DNA of 64,000 bases from Clostridium_AD frigoriphilum (GTDB lineage: Bacteria; Bacillota; Clostridia; Clostridiales; Clostridiaceae), in contig NZ_JAZHFS010000015.1 of the NCBI RefSeq assembly GCF_036541405.1, positions 51,366 through 115,365 on the forward strand, written 5' to 3'. A model generated the notes under the pieces. That model ran no database searches. It worked only from the letters and a program-made list of their open reading frames with translations, and was not told where the DNA came from. Position numbers and translations under genes: made by a program. Shown here piece by piece: positions 39,743-48,352 of the stretch. The first letter of the stretch is position 1; the number at the start of each line of letters is the position of its first letter.

Positions 39743-42457
39743 ATGAAAAAAAAGAAGAAATTTAATAAAATTAATAGCTTATTTATAATTATGTTAGTTA
39801 TATTTTTAATAATAAGTTCAAAGTTATATTATATGCAAATAATAAAAGGGCAATATTATAAGGATTTAGCAACTGTAAGTTCACATAAGTCTATAACAAT
39901 AGAGGCACCGAGAGGGCTCATAAAAGACAAAAATGGTATAGTACTTGCAACAGAAGTACTAGGCTATAACCTTACATACACAGATTCAACTAAATCTAGT
40001 AAACAGTTGTTTGCAACACTACAAAAGGTCTTTAAAATTTTAGATAAAAATGGGGAGAGTCAGACAGATAACTTCCCTTTAAAAATTAAGCCATATAGAT
40101 TCGAATTTAGTTCAAGTGATCCTAATGTAGTACAAGGGTTAAAGTTAAGATTTTTAAAGGAGAGATGGATTCAAGATAGTATACTGAAAGTGAAATTTAA
40201 GAATAAAAAAGAAGCCGACCTAACTAAAGATGAAAAGACTAAACTTAATAATGAACTCTTGAAATTAACTCCAGAGCAAATATATAATAAGCTTCTCAAT
40301 GACTATGGCGTAATAAAAGGAATTTCAAGTTTAAGTATCAAGGAAACACCGGAGTTAATAAGAAGATATTTAATTGTAAAAGACGGTATAAAAATGAACT
40401 CTTTTTCTGCATACAAACCAATTAGTATAGCGACTAATATAAAAGAAGATACATCGCTTATATTTGAGCAAAATCTTTCAGAACTGCCTGGAATTAAAGT
40501 GGAAAATCAACCTACGAGGAAGTATCCATATGGACAGCTAGCTTCAACAGTTTTAGGCTATATAAGTAAAATAAGCTCTGCAGATAAGGAAAAATATTTA
40601 GCAAAGGGTTATGATACAAGTTCAGATTATGTTGGAATTTCTGGAATTGAAGCTGCATTGGAGAGTAGTTTAAAAGGAGATAATGGAGAAAAGGTGATTC
40701 AAAAGCAGGGTAAGTTAAATAAAGAAGTTATAAGTAAGAAAGTTACCCCTGGTAGAAATGTTCAACTTACAATTGATGCTAATTTACAATATGCAACAGA
40801 AAATGCTCTGAATAGTCAAATGAAGATATTACGAGGACTTAATGAAGTACAGGGATTAAATGTATCAAATGCTACAAGGGCTGCAGCAGTTGCTATAGAT
40901 ATTCATACTGGCGGTATACTAGCACTTGCTAGCATGCCTGGTTATAATCCCAATGATTTTTCAACTTCGCAAGGACTAACGGATATTCAATCAAAAAAAT
41001 ATTTTAACCCAGATTATGAAGTGATGGCAAAAGCTCAGAATAAACCACAAGATATAATTGATTATATGTTCCCAATAGATAAAAGTATAAAAGGGAATAC
41101 AACAGTTAGGAAGGATCTATATGATTACTATCCTAAATATTTGTATAATTATGCAACTATGTCACTAATTCCTCCGGGTTCTACTTTTAAACCAATGACT
41201 GCAATAGCAGGTCTTGAAACTGGAGTTATAGATGGGGAGTCTACTTATGATGATCAAGCTGGATATGATATGGCAGGAACGGGTGCACTTAGTGGCAAAA
41301 ACTGGAATATATTTGCAACAGATAAGGCACAGGGTATTATTAAGGTGGTAAAGGCATTAGCGGTATCCAGTAACCCATTTTTTATGAATGTAGGTCAGAA
41401 ATTGAGAGAAAAATTTGGTGATGACGTTTTAGCTAAATATGCATGGACATTTGGACTAGGAGCAGATCCTAAAATAAGTAACCCTAGTACGGGAATAGAA
41501 CTTAATGAAAATTTTGGGCAGGTATATAATAAAACATCTATGAAAACTTTGTCAGCATCACAAGCTATTTATACTATTGAGCAAGATTTATCTCTTGGAG
41601 TAGGGGGCACAGGATCAAACTTTCCTCAGATAGATTTATATGATAGGGATGGAGATAATCTTATTGTTTATGATGGAAAAAAACTTTCAGAAATAAAAGT
41701 TCAAATTAAAAATTATATAAAGGACTCTGTAAAAAATGGAACTTTTTCAAAGACTAATTATAATGGATTATTTAAACAATTAATTGTTACAGATCCTAAG
41801 TATAAAGGGAAAAACTTTACTGATTCTAATTTACAAGCAATTGTAAGTGATGTAAACTATCGAGCAGTTCAGGAAGGTCATGGCTCTTTAAGTTTACCGC
41901 ACAATATCCTTAATGCATCTATTGGACAAGGTATGGATAGTTTTACACCTCTTCAGATGGCAAATTATATAGCAACCATTGCAAATGGTGGAACAAGATA
42001 CAAAGTTCATTTGGTTGATACCATAAAAGATTCTAATGGTAACTTAGTATCTAAAATAAAACCAACGGTTTTGACTAAAACCAATTTAAGTACAACAACC
42101 AGAGATTTAGTTATGGAAGGTATGAATAACGTTACCAGTGCAGAAGGCGGAACAGATGGAACTGCATATGAAGCACTTAAGGATTTTCCTATATCTACAG
42201 GTGGTAAAACAGGCACGGCACAGTTTAGTTCACTAGATTTAATGAATAAGGTAGGTAGAGGAGATTATGCATGGTATGTAGGATATGCTCCGGCTAAAGA
42301 TCCTCAAATTGCAATATCTATAGTTATATTTGACGGTGGTTATGGTAGTTATGCTGCAAATGTCGCTAGAGGTATGTATGAGAGTTATTTTAGAAATGAT
42401 CCTCGGATGGCAAAATACAAGGATACATTTGATATAAAAATAAAACGTATGGATTAA
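39743..42457 (+). CDS. mrdA: Penicillin-binding protein 2, class B transpeptidase (elongation type)
   Basis: 904 residues, ATG 39743. An N-terminal membrane anchor (about residues 10-32) is followed by the dimerisation/pedestal domain beginning IEAPRGLIKDKNGIVLATE. The transpeptidase domain carries S480 in PPGSTFKPM (SxxK, K483), S542-S-N544 and K822-T-G in GGKTGTAQF. It cross-links peptidoglycan with RodA during side-wall growth or spore cortex formation. At 904 residues it is longer than E. coli PBP2 (633); the extra length is in the pedestal (about 100-240) and in loops between SxN and KTG, as in clostridial PBP2. It is monocistronic here, without mreBCD or rodA. Confidence 0.93.
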   Translation: MKKKKKFNKINSLFIIMLVIFLIISSKLYYMQIIKGQYYKDLATVSSHKSITIEAPRGLIKDKNGIVLATEVLGYNLTYTDSTKSSKQLFATLQKVFKILDKNGESQTDNFPLKIKPYRFEFSSSDPNVVQGLKLRFLKERWIQDSILKVKFKNKKEADLTKDEKTKLNNELLKLTPEQIYNKLLNDYGVIKGISSLSIKETPELIRRYLIVKDGIKMNSFSAYKPISIATNIKEDTSLIFEQNLSELPGIKVENQPTRKYPYGQLASTVLGYISKISSADKEKYLAKGYDTSSDYVGISGIEAALESSLKGDNGEKVIQKQGKLNKEVISKKVTPGRNVQLTIDANLQYATENALNSQMKILRGLNEVQGLNVSNATRAAAVAIDIHTGGILALASMPGYNPNDFSTSQGLTDIQSKKYFNPDYEVMAKAQNKPQDIIDYMFPIDKSIKGNTTVRKDLYDYYPKYLYNYATMSLIPPGSTFKPMTAIAGLETGVIDGESTYDDQAGYDMAGTGALSGKNWNIFATDKAQGIIKVVKALAVSSNPFFMNVGQKLREKFGDDVLAKYAWTFGLGADPKISNPSTGIELNENFGQVYNKTSMKTLSASQAIYTIEQDLSLGVGGTGSNFPQIDLYDRDGDNLIVYDGKKLSEIKVQIKNYIKDSVKNGTFSKTNYNGLFKQLIVTDPKYKGKNFTDSNLQAIVSDVNYRAVQEGHGSLSLPHNILNASIGQGMDSFTPLQMANYIATIANGGTRYKVHLVDTIKDSNGNLVSKIKPTVLTKTNLSTTTRDLVMEGMNNVTSAEGGTDGTAYEALKDFPISTGGKTGTAQFSSLDLMNKVGRGDYAWYVGYAPAKDPQIAISIVIFDGGYGSYAANVARGMYESYFRNDPRMAKYKDTFDIKIKRMD

Positions 42458-42466
42458 ATGTTATAT

Positions 42467-42507
42467 TGAAATCCCATTTAGAATTCCTTAATGGGATTTC
42501 TTTTTTT
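42467..42507. terminator. Terminator after the PBP2 gene
   Basis: GAAATCCCATT pairs with AATGGGATTTC, followed by TTTTTTT. Confidence 0.93.
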
Positions 42508-42551
42508 GAGTTTTATTACAAGGCATGTAGTGGAAATTCATACTTTTTTAA

Positions 42552-43682
42552 TTATGAGGTAGAAGTATTGTTGTAAACACTCTCATAGACTTTAAGAGTA
42601 CGACTAGCAGTGTTTTGCCATGAAAATTGTTTAGCTCTTAGTAATGCCTTAGCACTAAGTTCAGATCTCAAATTTTCACTACTTAAAAGGGTCCCTATGG
42701 CAAGAGAGATATCTTTAATATCATAGGGATTTATTAAAATACCAGTATCTCCTACAACTTCTGGAATGGAGGTAAGATTAGAGGCTATAACAGGCGTTCC
42801 ACAATTCATTGCCTCAAGTGGGGGAAGTCCAAATCCTTCATAAAAAGATGGATAGATAATGGCATCACAGCTGTTATAAAAAAGAGGTAAATGTTCTTCG
42901 GGTACAAAACCTGCGAAAATAACATGAGACTGCATGTTTAGTTCATTTGTAAGTTTCATTAATTTTTGACCAGAGTCTCTATAATCACCTACAATAACTA
43001 AATTGTAATTTTCACTTAAATCTTTATATACTTTGGAAAAAGCAGTTATTGCAGATGCTACATTTTTTCTCTCGCTAAAACCACCGAGATAGAGTATAAA
43101 TGGATTATTTAAATTATATGCTTTTTCTAAAAAGTTTTTACAATGAAGTTTATCCAGGGGTGTATATTTTGCGTCCGCAGCCAGTGGAGTTACAAAGATT
43201 TTAGACTCATCTATTGGGAAATATTTAAGAATATCTCGTTTTGAAAATTCAGATACCGTTATTATTCCATCAGAGTTACCTACAATTATTGGCATCTCTT
43301 TTAAAAATTTCAGTAAATATCCTCGTCCGACTGTTTCAGGCATAACGTATGGAATTAAATCATGTATAGTGACTACTTTCTTGCAAGATATGGCCTGTGA
43401 AAAACCTATGCCGTTCTGTGGCATATGATATATATCTATGTTTTCTTTTGAAATATTTTCTGGGAAATAATAATCCTCAAAGAATCTTTGATGTTTTTTT
43501 GATGTCATTATTATTTTGCAGTTCTCTTTTTTTATACTTTCAAAATTATTACCTGACCAAAAAACGTGGTAATTATTAACAGAATCTATGTTAATTAAAT
43601 TTTTAAGTATATTTTCTGTATAAGTCCCAATACCAGTTCCATTATATAAATTGATGCCTCTAGCATCAATTGCAATCTTCAT
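42552..43682 (-). CDS. GT4 glycosyltransferase of the spore-coat cluster (module 1)
   Basis: 376 residues from ATG 43682, eight bases after AAGGAG (GTG 43691 is within the site). MKIAIDARGINLYNGTGIGT and YTENILKNL form the acceptor domain start. FILYLGGFSERKNVASAITA and YPSFYEGFGLPPLEAMNCGT form the nucleotide-sugar site with the EX7E motif. It is divergent from a CotS gene. A paralogue with the same arrangement lies at 47080-48213. The Bacillus coat protein CotSA is also a GT4 enzyme paired with CotS, so glycosylation of the spore surface is likely (inference). Confidence 0.87.
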   Translation of the reverse strand: MKIAIDARGINLYNGTGIGTYTENILKNLINIDSVNNYHVFWSGNNFESIKKENCKIIMTSKKHQRFFEDYYFPENISKENIDIYHMPQNGIGFSQAISCKKVVTIHDLIPYVMPETVGRGYLLKFLKEMPIIVGNSDGIITVSEFSKRDILKYFPIDESKIFVTPLAADAKYTPLDKLHCKNFLEKAYNLNNPFILYLGGFSERKNVASAITAFSKVYKDLSENYNLVIVGDYRDSGQKLMKLTNELNMQSHVIFAGFVPEEHLPLFYNSCDAIIYPSFYEGFGLPPLEAMNCGTPVIASNLTSIPEVVGDTGILINPYDIKDISLAIGTLLSSENLRSELSAKALLRAKQFSWQNTASRTLKVYESVYNNTSTS

Positions 43683-43863
43683 AGGATTCACTCCTTAAAA
43701 TTATTAAAAAAGCCTTATGTTTAAAAGAATTTATTAAAAATATTATATATATTATATATATTATTTTAACTTAAAAAGTGTGCCATTTGAACAAATATAA
43801 TTGTGCACAAATCAATCTAAAAGTTCATATATTGCAATAGAACAATAATTTGGAGGCATTGAT

Positions 43864-44874
43864 TTGGAAATACAAGAAGTGAAGGAGATAGTAAAGAATA
43901 ATTACTCTCTTAGTATTAATAATATAGAAAAAATAAAAAACGTTTATAGGATAGAAACTAGAGATAATATGTATTGTCTGAAAATAGTTAATTATGAACT
44001 TGGGCATTTTTTATTTATTATTGGCGCTATAAAACATTTGCAGAATAATGGATTTCAAAGTATACCTGAAATTATTGAGACTAACGATCAAAAGGAGTAT
44101 ATAACATTCCAAAATAAATATGCTTATTTAACACTATGGGTAGATGCAAGGGGATGTGATTACGATAACCTAGCAGAAATAAAATTATGTACATCAAAAC
44201 TTGCAGAGCTTCATAAAAAAAGTCTGAATTTTAAAGTCACACCTGATATGAAACCTAGAATAGCATGGCTTAAGTGGATAGAAACTTTTAAAACTCGCGG
44301 AAATGAAATATTGGATTTTAAGAGAAGGATAAGTGAAAAAAAATGTTTTACAGAGTTTGATAGTAACTATTTGAAAATTATGCAAGGTGAGCTAGTGAGA
44401 TGCAATAAAGCAGTAAATAACCTGTGTAGAAGCGAATACGTAAGTAAGATGAAGGAAGAAATTAAACATAAGGGATTCTGTCATCATGATTACGCGCATC
44501 ATAATGTGTTGCTTGAGAAAAGTGGGGGCGTGAGTGTAATTGATTTTGATTATTGCATCTTAGACACTCATTTACATGATTTAAGTAGTCTTCTAATAAG
44601 GAGAATGAAAAACGGTAAATGGAACCTTGAAAATGCGCTTTTCATAATGTATGAGTATGATGAGACATTTCCAATATACAAAAGTGACATAGAGGTAATG
44701 GCAGCGTTTATGGAATTCCCTCAAGAGTATTGGCAAATAGGAATTCAATATTATTGGGAAAAAAAGAATTGGGGAGAAGAGTTTTTCTTAAAGAAACTTG
44801 AAAAGATGAATGAGGACAAAGATGAGAAGCAAATTCTTATTGATAAGTTTAGAAAAATAAAATATGGGAGGTAA
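43864..44874 (+). CDS. cotS: CotS-family spore coat kinase-like protein (module 1)
   Basis: 336 residues, TTG start at 43864 seven bases after GGAGG. The aminoglycoside-phosphotransferase/choline-kinase fold is shown by a reduced N-lobe (YCLKIVNYELGHFLFIIGAI) and by FCHHDYAHHNVLLEKSGG, with catalytic D209 and the following Asn. VIDFDYCILDTHLHDLSSLL supplies D227 for metal binding. The end (FPQEYWQIGIQYYWEKKNWGEE) is the conserved CotS tail. The key residues remain, so phosphotransfer is possible; the substrate is unknown. It starts a run of five genes and is divergent from the glycosyltransferase gene. Confidence 0.92.
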   Translation: MEIQEVKEIVKNNYSLSINNIEKIKNVYRIETRDNMYCLKIVNYELGHFLFIIGAIKHLQNNGFQSIPEIIETNDQKEYITFQNKYAYLTLWVDARGCDYDNLAEIKLCTSKLAELHKKSLNFKVTPDMKPRIAWLKWIETFKTRGNEILDFKRRISEKKCFTEFDSNYLKIMQGELVRCNKAVNNLCRSEYVSKMKEEIKHKGFCHHDYAHHNVLLEKSGGVSVIDFDYCILDTHLHDLSSLLIRRMKNGKWNLENALFIMYEYDETFPIYKSDIEVMAAFMEFPQEYWQIGIQYYWEKKNWGEEFFLKKLEKMNEDKDEKQILIDKFRKIKYGR

Positions 44875-44878
44875 CATT

Positions 44879-45103
44879 ATGGGGAAAAACAAAAAAGATA
44901 TGTGTATGGATGAGCCTGAATTTGACATAAGTGAAGTACAAGAATCAACGGTTGAGGAATATGATATGAAGCTTGATAATATGAAGGATGAAGTTAAAAA
45001 ACTTAAAAAAATAAGGAGAAGACAAAAAAAACTTAGTGAGTTAGAGTTCCAGCACAGGGAAATTTTAAGGAAAATGGATAAAAGTTGTAAAAAAAATAAA
45101 TGA
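44879..45103 (+). CDS. Small charged coiled-coil protein in the CotS cluster
   Basis: 74 residues from ATG 44879; GGGAGG overlaps the end of the preceding cotS gene, so translation is coupled. MGKNKKDMCMDEPEFDISEV is followed by an acidic segment. The second half is strongly basic and helical (DNMKDEVKKLKKIRRRQKKL, SELEFQHREILRKMDKSCKK), with heptad spacing suggesting a coiled coil. It has two Cys, near each end. No family is recognised. The position between two kinase-like coat genes suggests a small coat or scaffold protein. Confidence 0.75.
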   Translation: MGKNKKDMCMDEPEFDISEVQESTVEEYDMKLDNMKDEVKKLKKIRRRQKKLSELEFQHREILRKMDKSCKKNK

Positions 45104-45172
45104 CGTCGAGCTATAGTAAATAGCACCTGGCTATAGTATAGCGATTAATAGATTGAATTTGAGGTGGTGCAA

Positions 45173-45937
45173 GTGGCAATAAGCATCTATAATGATTTTT
45201 CTGACTATATGATGTTTAAGGATATTAAAAAGACAAATTTTATTGAGTTTAAATATAAAAATGCAGAGATAAACATACCAGAAGAATTAATAATAAAGCA
45301 GTTTGTTGCTATTTATACAGTACATGAAAAATGTATGGGATTTAACGGTTATCTTAGAAATAGATTAAATAACAATACGGGTAAAACAGTAGAAGATTAT
45401 AAAAAATCTATTAAAAAGCTTACTGTAGATATAAATAACATTAAAAAAGATGGACCTCAAAATTCATTTGAAGAAATAATTATTAAATATGGAGAAAAAG
45501 TTATTGATAGAGGAGAAGAGTGTATAAGGAAAGTGAAGGATTCAAATTATTTAGAAATTATAACAAGAAGCATGAGGCGATCTGAAATATGTTTAGGGAA
45601 TACAGATTTTCAAAACCTTAGGGGGAGTGATTTTATTTACGTGGTTGATTTTAATAATTGTAGTTACAACATGGTGGAGATGGATTGTCTCCCTTTACTT
45701 AGTAGGTTAAAAAGAAAAGGAGCAAAGCTTGATTTTTCTAAGCTTGCTAAAGAATTTTGTTATATCGAAGGACTAGATGCTGATAGTGAAAGATTTTTAA
45801 TAGCATTAATCTCATATCCTCATGAGTTCATGAAGTGTTGTAATAGATATAGAACAGGTAAAAGAGTGTGGAAGGAGGATAAGTTTTCACAGAGGATTAA
45901 AAAAGCCTTAGTTCAAGATGGAGATCCCTTATTTTAA
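45173..45937 (+). CDS. Degenerate CotS-like pseudokinase
   Basis: 254 residues from GTG 45173, six bases after GAGGTG; earlier GTGs at 45164 and 45167 are within the site. The N-lobe is reduced to a stub without the usual Lys-containing strands. The C-lobe parallels CotS. The catalytic loop HHDYAHHN becomes LGNTDFQNLRG, keeping D145 but losing the His pair. DFDYC becomes VVDFNNCSYNM, keeping D159 but changing the second Asp to Asn. The tail FLIALISYPHEFMKCCNRYR, then TGKRVWKEDKFSQRI matches the CotS tail closely. It most likely lost ATP-dependent activity and acts as a structural or allosteric partner of a CotS neighbour. The frame is intact, so it seems retained under selection. Confidence 0.75.
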   Translation: MAISIYNDFSDYMMFKDIKKTNFIEFKYKNAEINIPEELIIKQFVAIYTVHEKCMGFNGYLRNRLNNNTGKTVEDYKKSIKKLTVDINNIKKDGPQNSFEEIIIKYGEKVIDRGEECIRKVKDSNYLEIITRSMRRSEICLGNTDFQNLRGSDFIYVVDFNNCSYNMVEMDCLPLLSRLKRKGAKLDFSKLAKEFCYIEGLDADSERFLIALISYPHEFMKCCNRYRTGKRVWKEDKFSQRIKKALVQDGDPLF

Positions 45938-45969
45938 ATTATTAAAACGGAAACTAGAGAGGTGACAAT

Positions 45970-47025
45970 ATGTTAGACGTCAGATACAAAGATAAGGCGT
46001 ATTTAAGCAAATATGATCTAGATGTAAATTTATTTAGCAAATTTGATCTTGTTGTTTATGATGTTATTCCAGTGAGAAAGGTTTTTATACTTGATACAAA
46101 TAAAGGTGATAAAGTTTTAAAAAAGGTAAACTACAGTATAGAGTTACTTGAATTTATTAATTATGGTATTGAGTATATTAGAAATAATAATTTTAATAGA
46201 ATTATTCAATTTGAAAAGACTAAATCTGAACTAATATATGTTCCATGGAAAAGTGATATATATTGTATTATGGATCTATTAGAAGGGAGAGAGTGTGAGT
46301 ATAGTAATCCAGTTGATGTAAATCTTGCGTCTAGAGCAATAGCTGAGCTTCATAAAGCATCGCAAGGCCTTATGCATAAGGAAGAGTTCGAAAGGCTACT
46401 TGCAAAGAATGAGCAGCGGTACTTAGGCGGTAAGGTTATACAAAATTATAAGGATAAATTAGATGAACTTATGTTTTTTAAAAGCATAGCAACCCTAAAT
46501 GAAAATAAAAATGAATTCGATGATATATTTTTAGATCATGTACAATATTATGCGGAAAATATAAAAAATAGTATAAATATTATTAAGGGATCAAATTATT
46601 GCGAATTATGTAATGAAAAAGAAAAAATCGTATTTTGTCATCATGATTTGGCCCATCATAATATATTAATTAACAAGGGAGAAGTGTATTTTTTAGATTT
46701 TGATTATGCTGTTGTAGATTTAAGGGTTCATGACGTTTGTAATTTTATCAATAAAGTAATAAAAAATTTTTGTTATGATAAAGATAAATGTAGCAGTATT
46801 TTACAAGAATATACAAAGGTAAACCCATTAGATGATAGGGAACTCAAGGTGCTTTACGGTATGCTTAGCTTTCCTGAGGATTTCTATAGTATATCCAAAG
46901 ACTATTATACAAGGAAAAAACAATGGAGTGAAGAGGTGTTTTTAAATAGATTAAAGAAGAAAGTAGAGTATAAAGAGGATAGAGAAAAGTTTTTAGAAGA
47001 CTTTAAAAATCATCATAATTGTTAA
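45970..47025 (+). CDS. cotS: CotS-family spore coat kinase-like protein (third member of the run)
   Basis: 351 residues, ATG 45970 with GAGAGGTG. IVFCHHDLAHHNILINKGEV contains D226 and Asn of the catalytic loop; VYFLDFDYAVVDLRVHDVCN contains the metal Asp. The N-lobe has VLKKVNYSIELLEFINYGIE. The C-terminal FPEDFYSISKDYYTRKKQWSEE is the family tail. The core active-site residues are intact, unlike the neighbour upstream. It is 32 bases after that gene and ends at a terminator shared with the convergent glycosyltransferase. Confidence 0.9.
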   Translation: MLDVRYKDKAYLSKYDLDVNLFSKFDLVVYDVIPVRKVFILDTNKGDKVLKKVNYSIELLEFINYGIEYIRNNNFNRIIQFEKTKSELIYVPWKSDIYCIMDLLEGRECEYSNPVDVNLASRAIAELHKASQGLMHKEEFERLLAKNEQRYLGGKVIQNYKDKLDELMFFKSIATLNENKNEFDDIFLDHVQYYAENIKNSINIIKGSNYCELCNEKEKIVFCHHDLAHHNILINKGEVYFLDFDYAVVDLRVHDVCNFINKVIKNFCYDKDKCSSILQEYTKVNPLDDRELKVLYGMLSFPEDFYSISKDYYTRKKQWSEEVFLNRLKKKVEYKEDREKFLEDFKNHHNC

Positions 47026-47028
47026 ATT

Positions 47029-47068
47029 AAACCCCCACTTAGTGATAAATGCACTATGTGGGGGTTTA
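47029..47068. terminator. Bidirectional terminator between cotS and the second glycosyltransferase gene
   Basis: AAACCCCCACTTAGTG pairs with CACTATGTGGGGGTTT (one mismatch). G+C-rich stem with A/T flanks. Confidence 0.85.
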
Positions 47069-47079
47069 AAGTAGTGAAA

Positions 47080-48213
47080 TTATATTTTGTTTGTTTCTAG
47101 TATGTTTTGATAAGCAATTAGAGTGCTTGCAGCTGTATTATCCCAAGTTAAGGTAGAGGCTCTTTTTAATCCTTTAGTTATAAGAGACTGCCTTAAGAGA
47201 TCATCATGAAGTACATTGTACATTTTTTCACTTAACTCATTAATGTCATAAGGATTTACAAGAAGCGTTGAATCTTTAACTATTTCAGGTATAGATGTGA
47301 CATTTGACGTTATTACAGGTATTCCACAGGCCATTGCTTCAATTGGTGGTAGACCAAAACCTTCATAAAATGAAGGATACACAAAGAGCTCACAAGCATT
47401 GTACATGAAGGGTATATGGTTCATAGATATAAAGCCTGGAAAGATTACTTTATCATCAATGTGAAGAGTTTGTGCTCTTTTTTTATATATATCATAGGAT
47501 TTACCTTTGCTACCTGCAATGACTAATTTAATGTCCTTTTTTAATCTTGGAAGAAGCATGCTAAATGAATCAAGTAATCCAAGAATATTTTTTCTAGGAC
47601 TGAACCCTCCGATATATAAAATATAGTCCCCTGTAATAGAATAGTTTTTTTCAACTATAGATTTACTAAAAGTTTTATCATAAGGTTTATAAATATCCTC
47701 ACTAGCTAAATAAGTAACATATATTTTTTCCCTCGGAAAGTTAAAAGCTTTAATAATATCTTCTTTTGAATACTCCGACACAGTAATTATTCCATCACAC
47801 ATAGGAATGATGTTTGGTAATTTTTCATTAAATATTTTAAGATATTGATCGCCTACGGTATCTGGCATTTTATATGGAATAATATCATGTAGCGTAATAA
47901 CAAAGGGACAATCTTTGCTAACAGGTAAACCAATACCATTTTGAGGGACGTGGTATATATCTATAGACTTGTCTAGTAATGGGTTAGAGACATTTACTTC
48001 ATTCCAGAAGTTATCTTGTTTTTCCTGTTTAATAGGTTTTATATGGAAATTATTTTTGAATGGTATACCTAGATTACAGTCGTTTGGCACAAAAAGCGAA
48101 TAATCATTGTAATCATCAATTTTATTTAAAGAGTTAATTAGTTGGTAAGAATAAGTTCCTATACCAGTTCCTCTATACCACTTTGCAGCTCTAGCATCAA
48201 TTCCAATTTTCAT
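47080..48213 (-). CDS. GT4 glycosyltransferase of the spore-coat cluster (module 2)
   Basis: 377 residues from ATG 48213, seven bases after AAGGAG; the open frame runs further upstream but the MKIGIDARAAKWYRGTGIGT start matches its paralogue. YILYIGGFSPRKNILGLLDS and YPSFYEGFGLPPIEAMACGI give the GT-B donor site. It is clearly homologous over its whole length to the enzyme at 42552-43682 (for example VIPVITSNVTSIPEIV against VIASNLTSIPEVV). Like that enzyme it is divergent from a CotS gene, so this is the second copy of a duplicated module. Confidence 0.87.
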   Translation of the reverse strand: MKIGIDARAAKWYRGTGIGTYSYQLINSLNKIDDYNDYSLFVPNDCNLGIPFKNNFHIKPIKQEKQDNFWNEVNVSNPLLDKSIDIYHVPQNGIGLPVSKDCPFVITLHDIIPYKMPDTVGDQYLKIFNEKLPNIIPMCDGIITVSEYSKEDIIKAFNFPREKIYVTYLASEDIYKPYDKTFSKSIVEKNYSITGDYILYIGGFSPRKNILGLLDSFSMLLPRLKKDIKLVIAGSKGKSYDIYKKRAQTLHIDDKVIFPGFISMNHIPFMYNACELFVYPSFYEGFGLPPIEAMACGIPVITSNVTSIPEIVKDSTLLVNPYDINELSEKMYNVLHDDLLRQSLITKGLKRASTLTWDNTAASTLIAYQNILETNKI

Positions 48214-48352
48214 TTTAAGACTCCTTAAACAACGATTTAATATATCTATATATTTTATTATATTAAAAGAAATCATAAATGTTATTAAAATATTCAAGAA
48301 TTCATTCTAAAATAAAATATTAGTAATATAAATGATATAGGGGGTGAGTAAT

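Noticed and set aside
43683..43863. Sigma-K or sigma-E promoters in the GT/CotS divergent regions
   Set aside because: CATA-like bits occur, but no -35/-10 pair with proper spacing could be defended by eye.
44788..45126. 112-codon frame on the minus strand across the coiled-coil gene
   Set aside because: Shadow of the well-supported plus-strand gene; hydrophobic and Phe/Leu-rich as expected from antisense of Lys/Glu codons.
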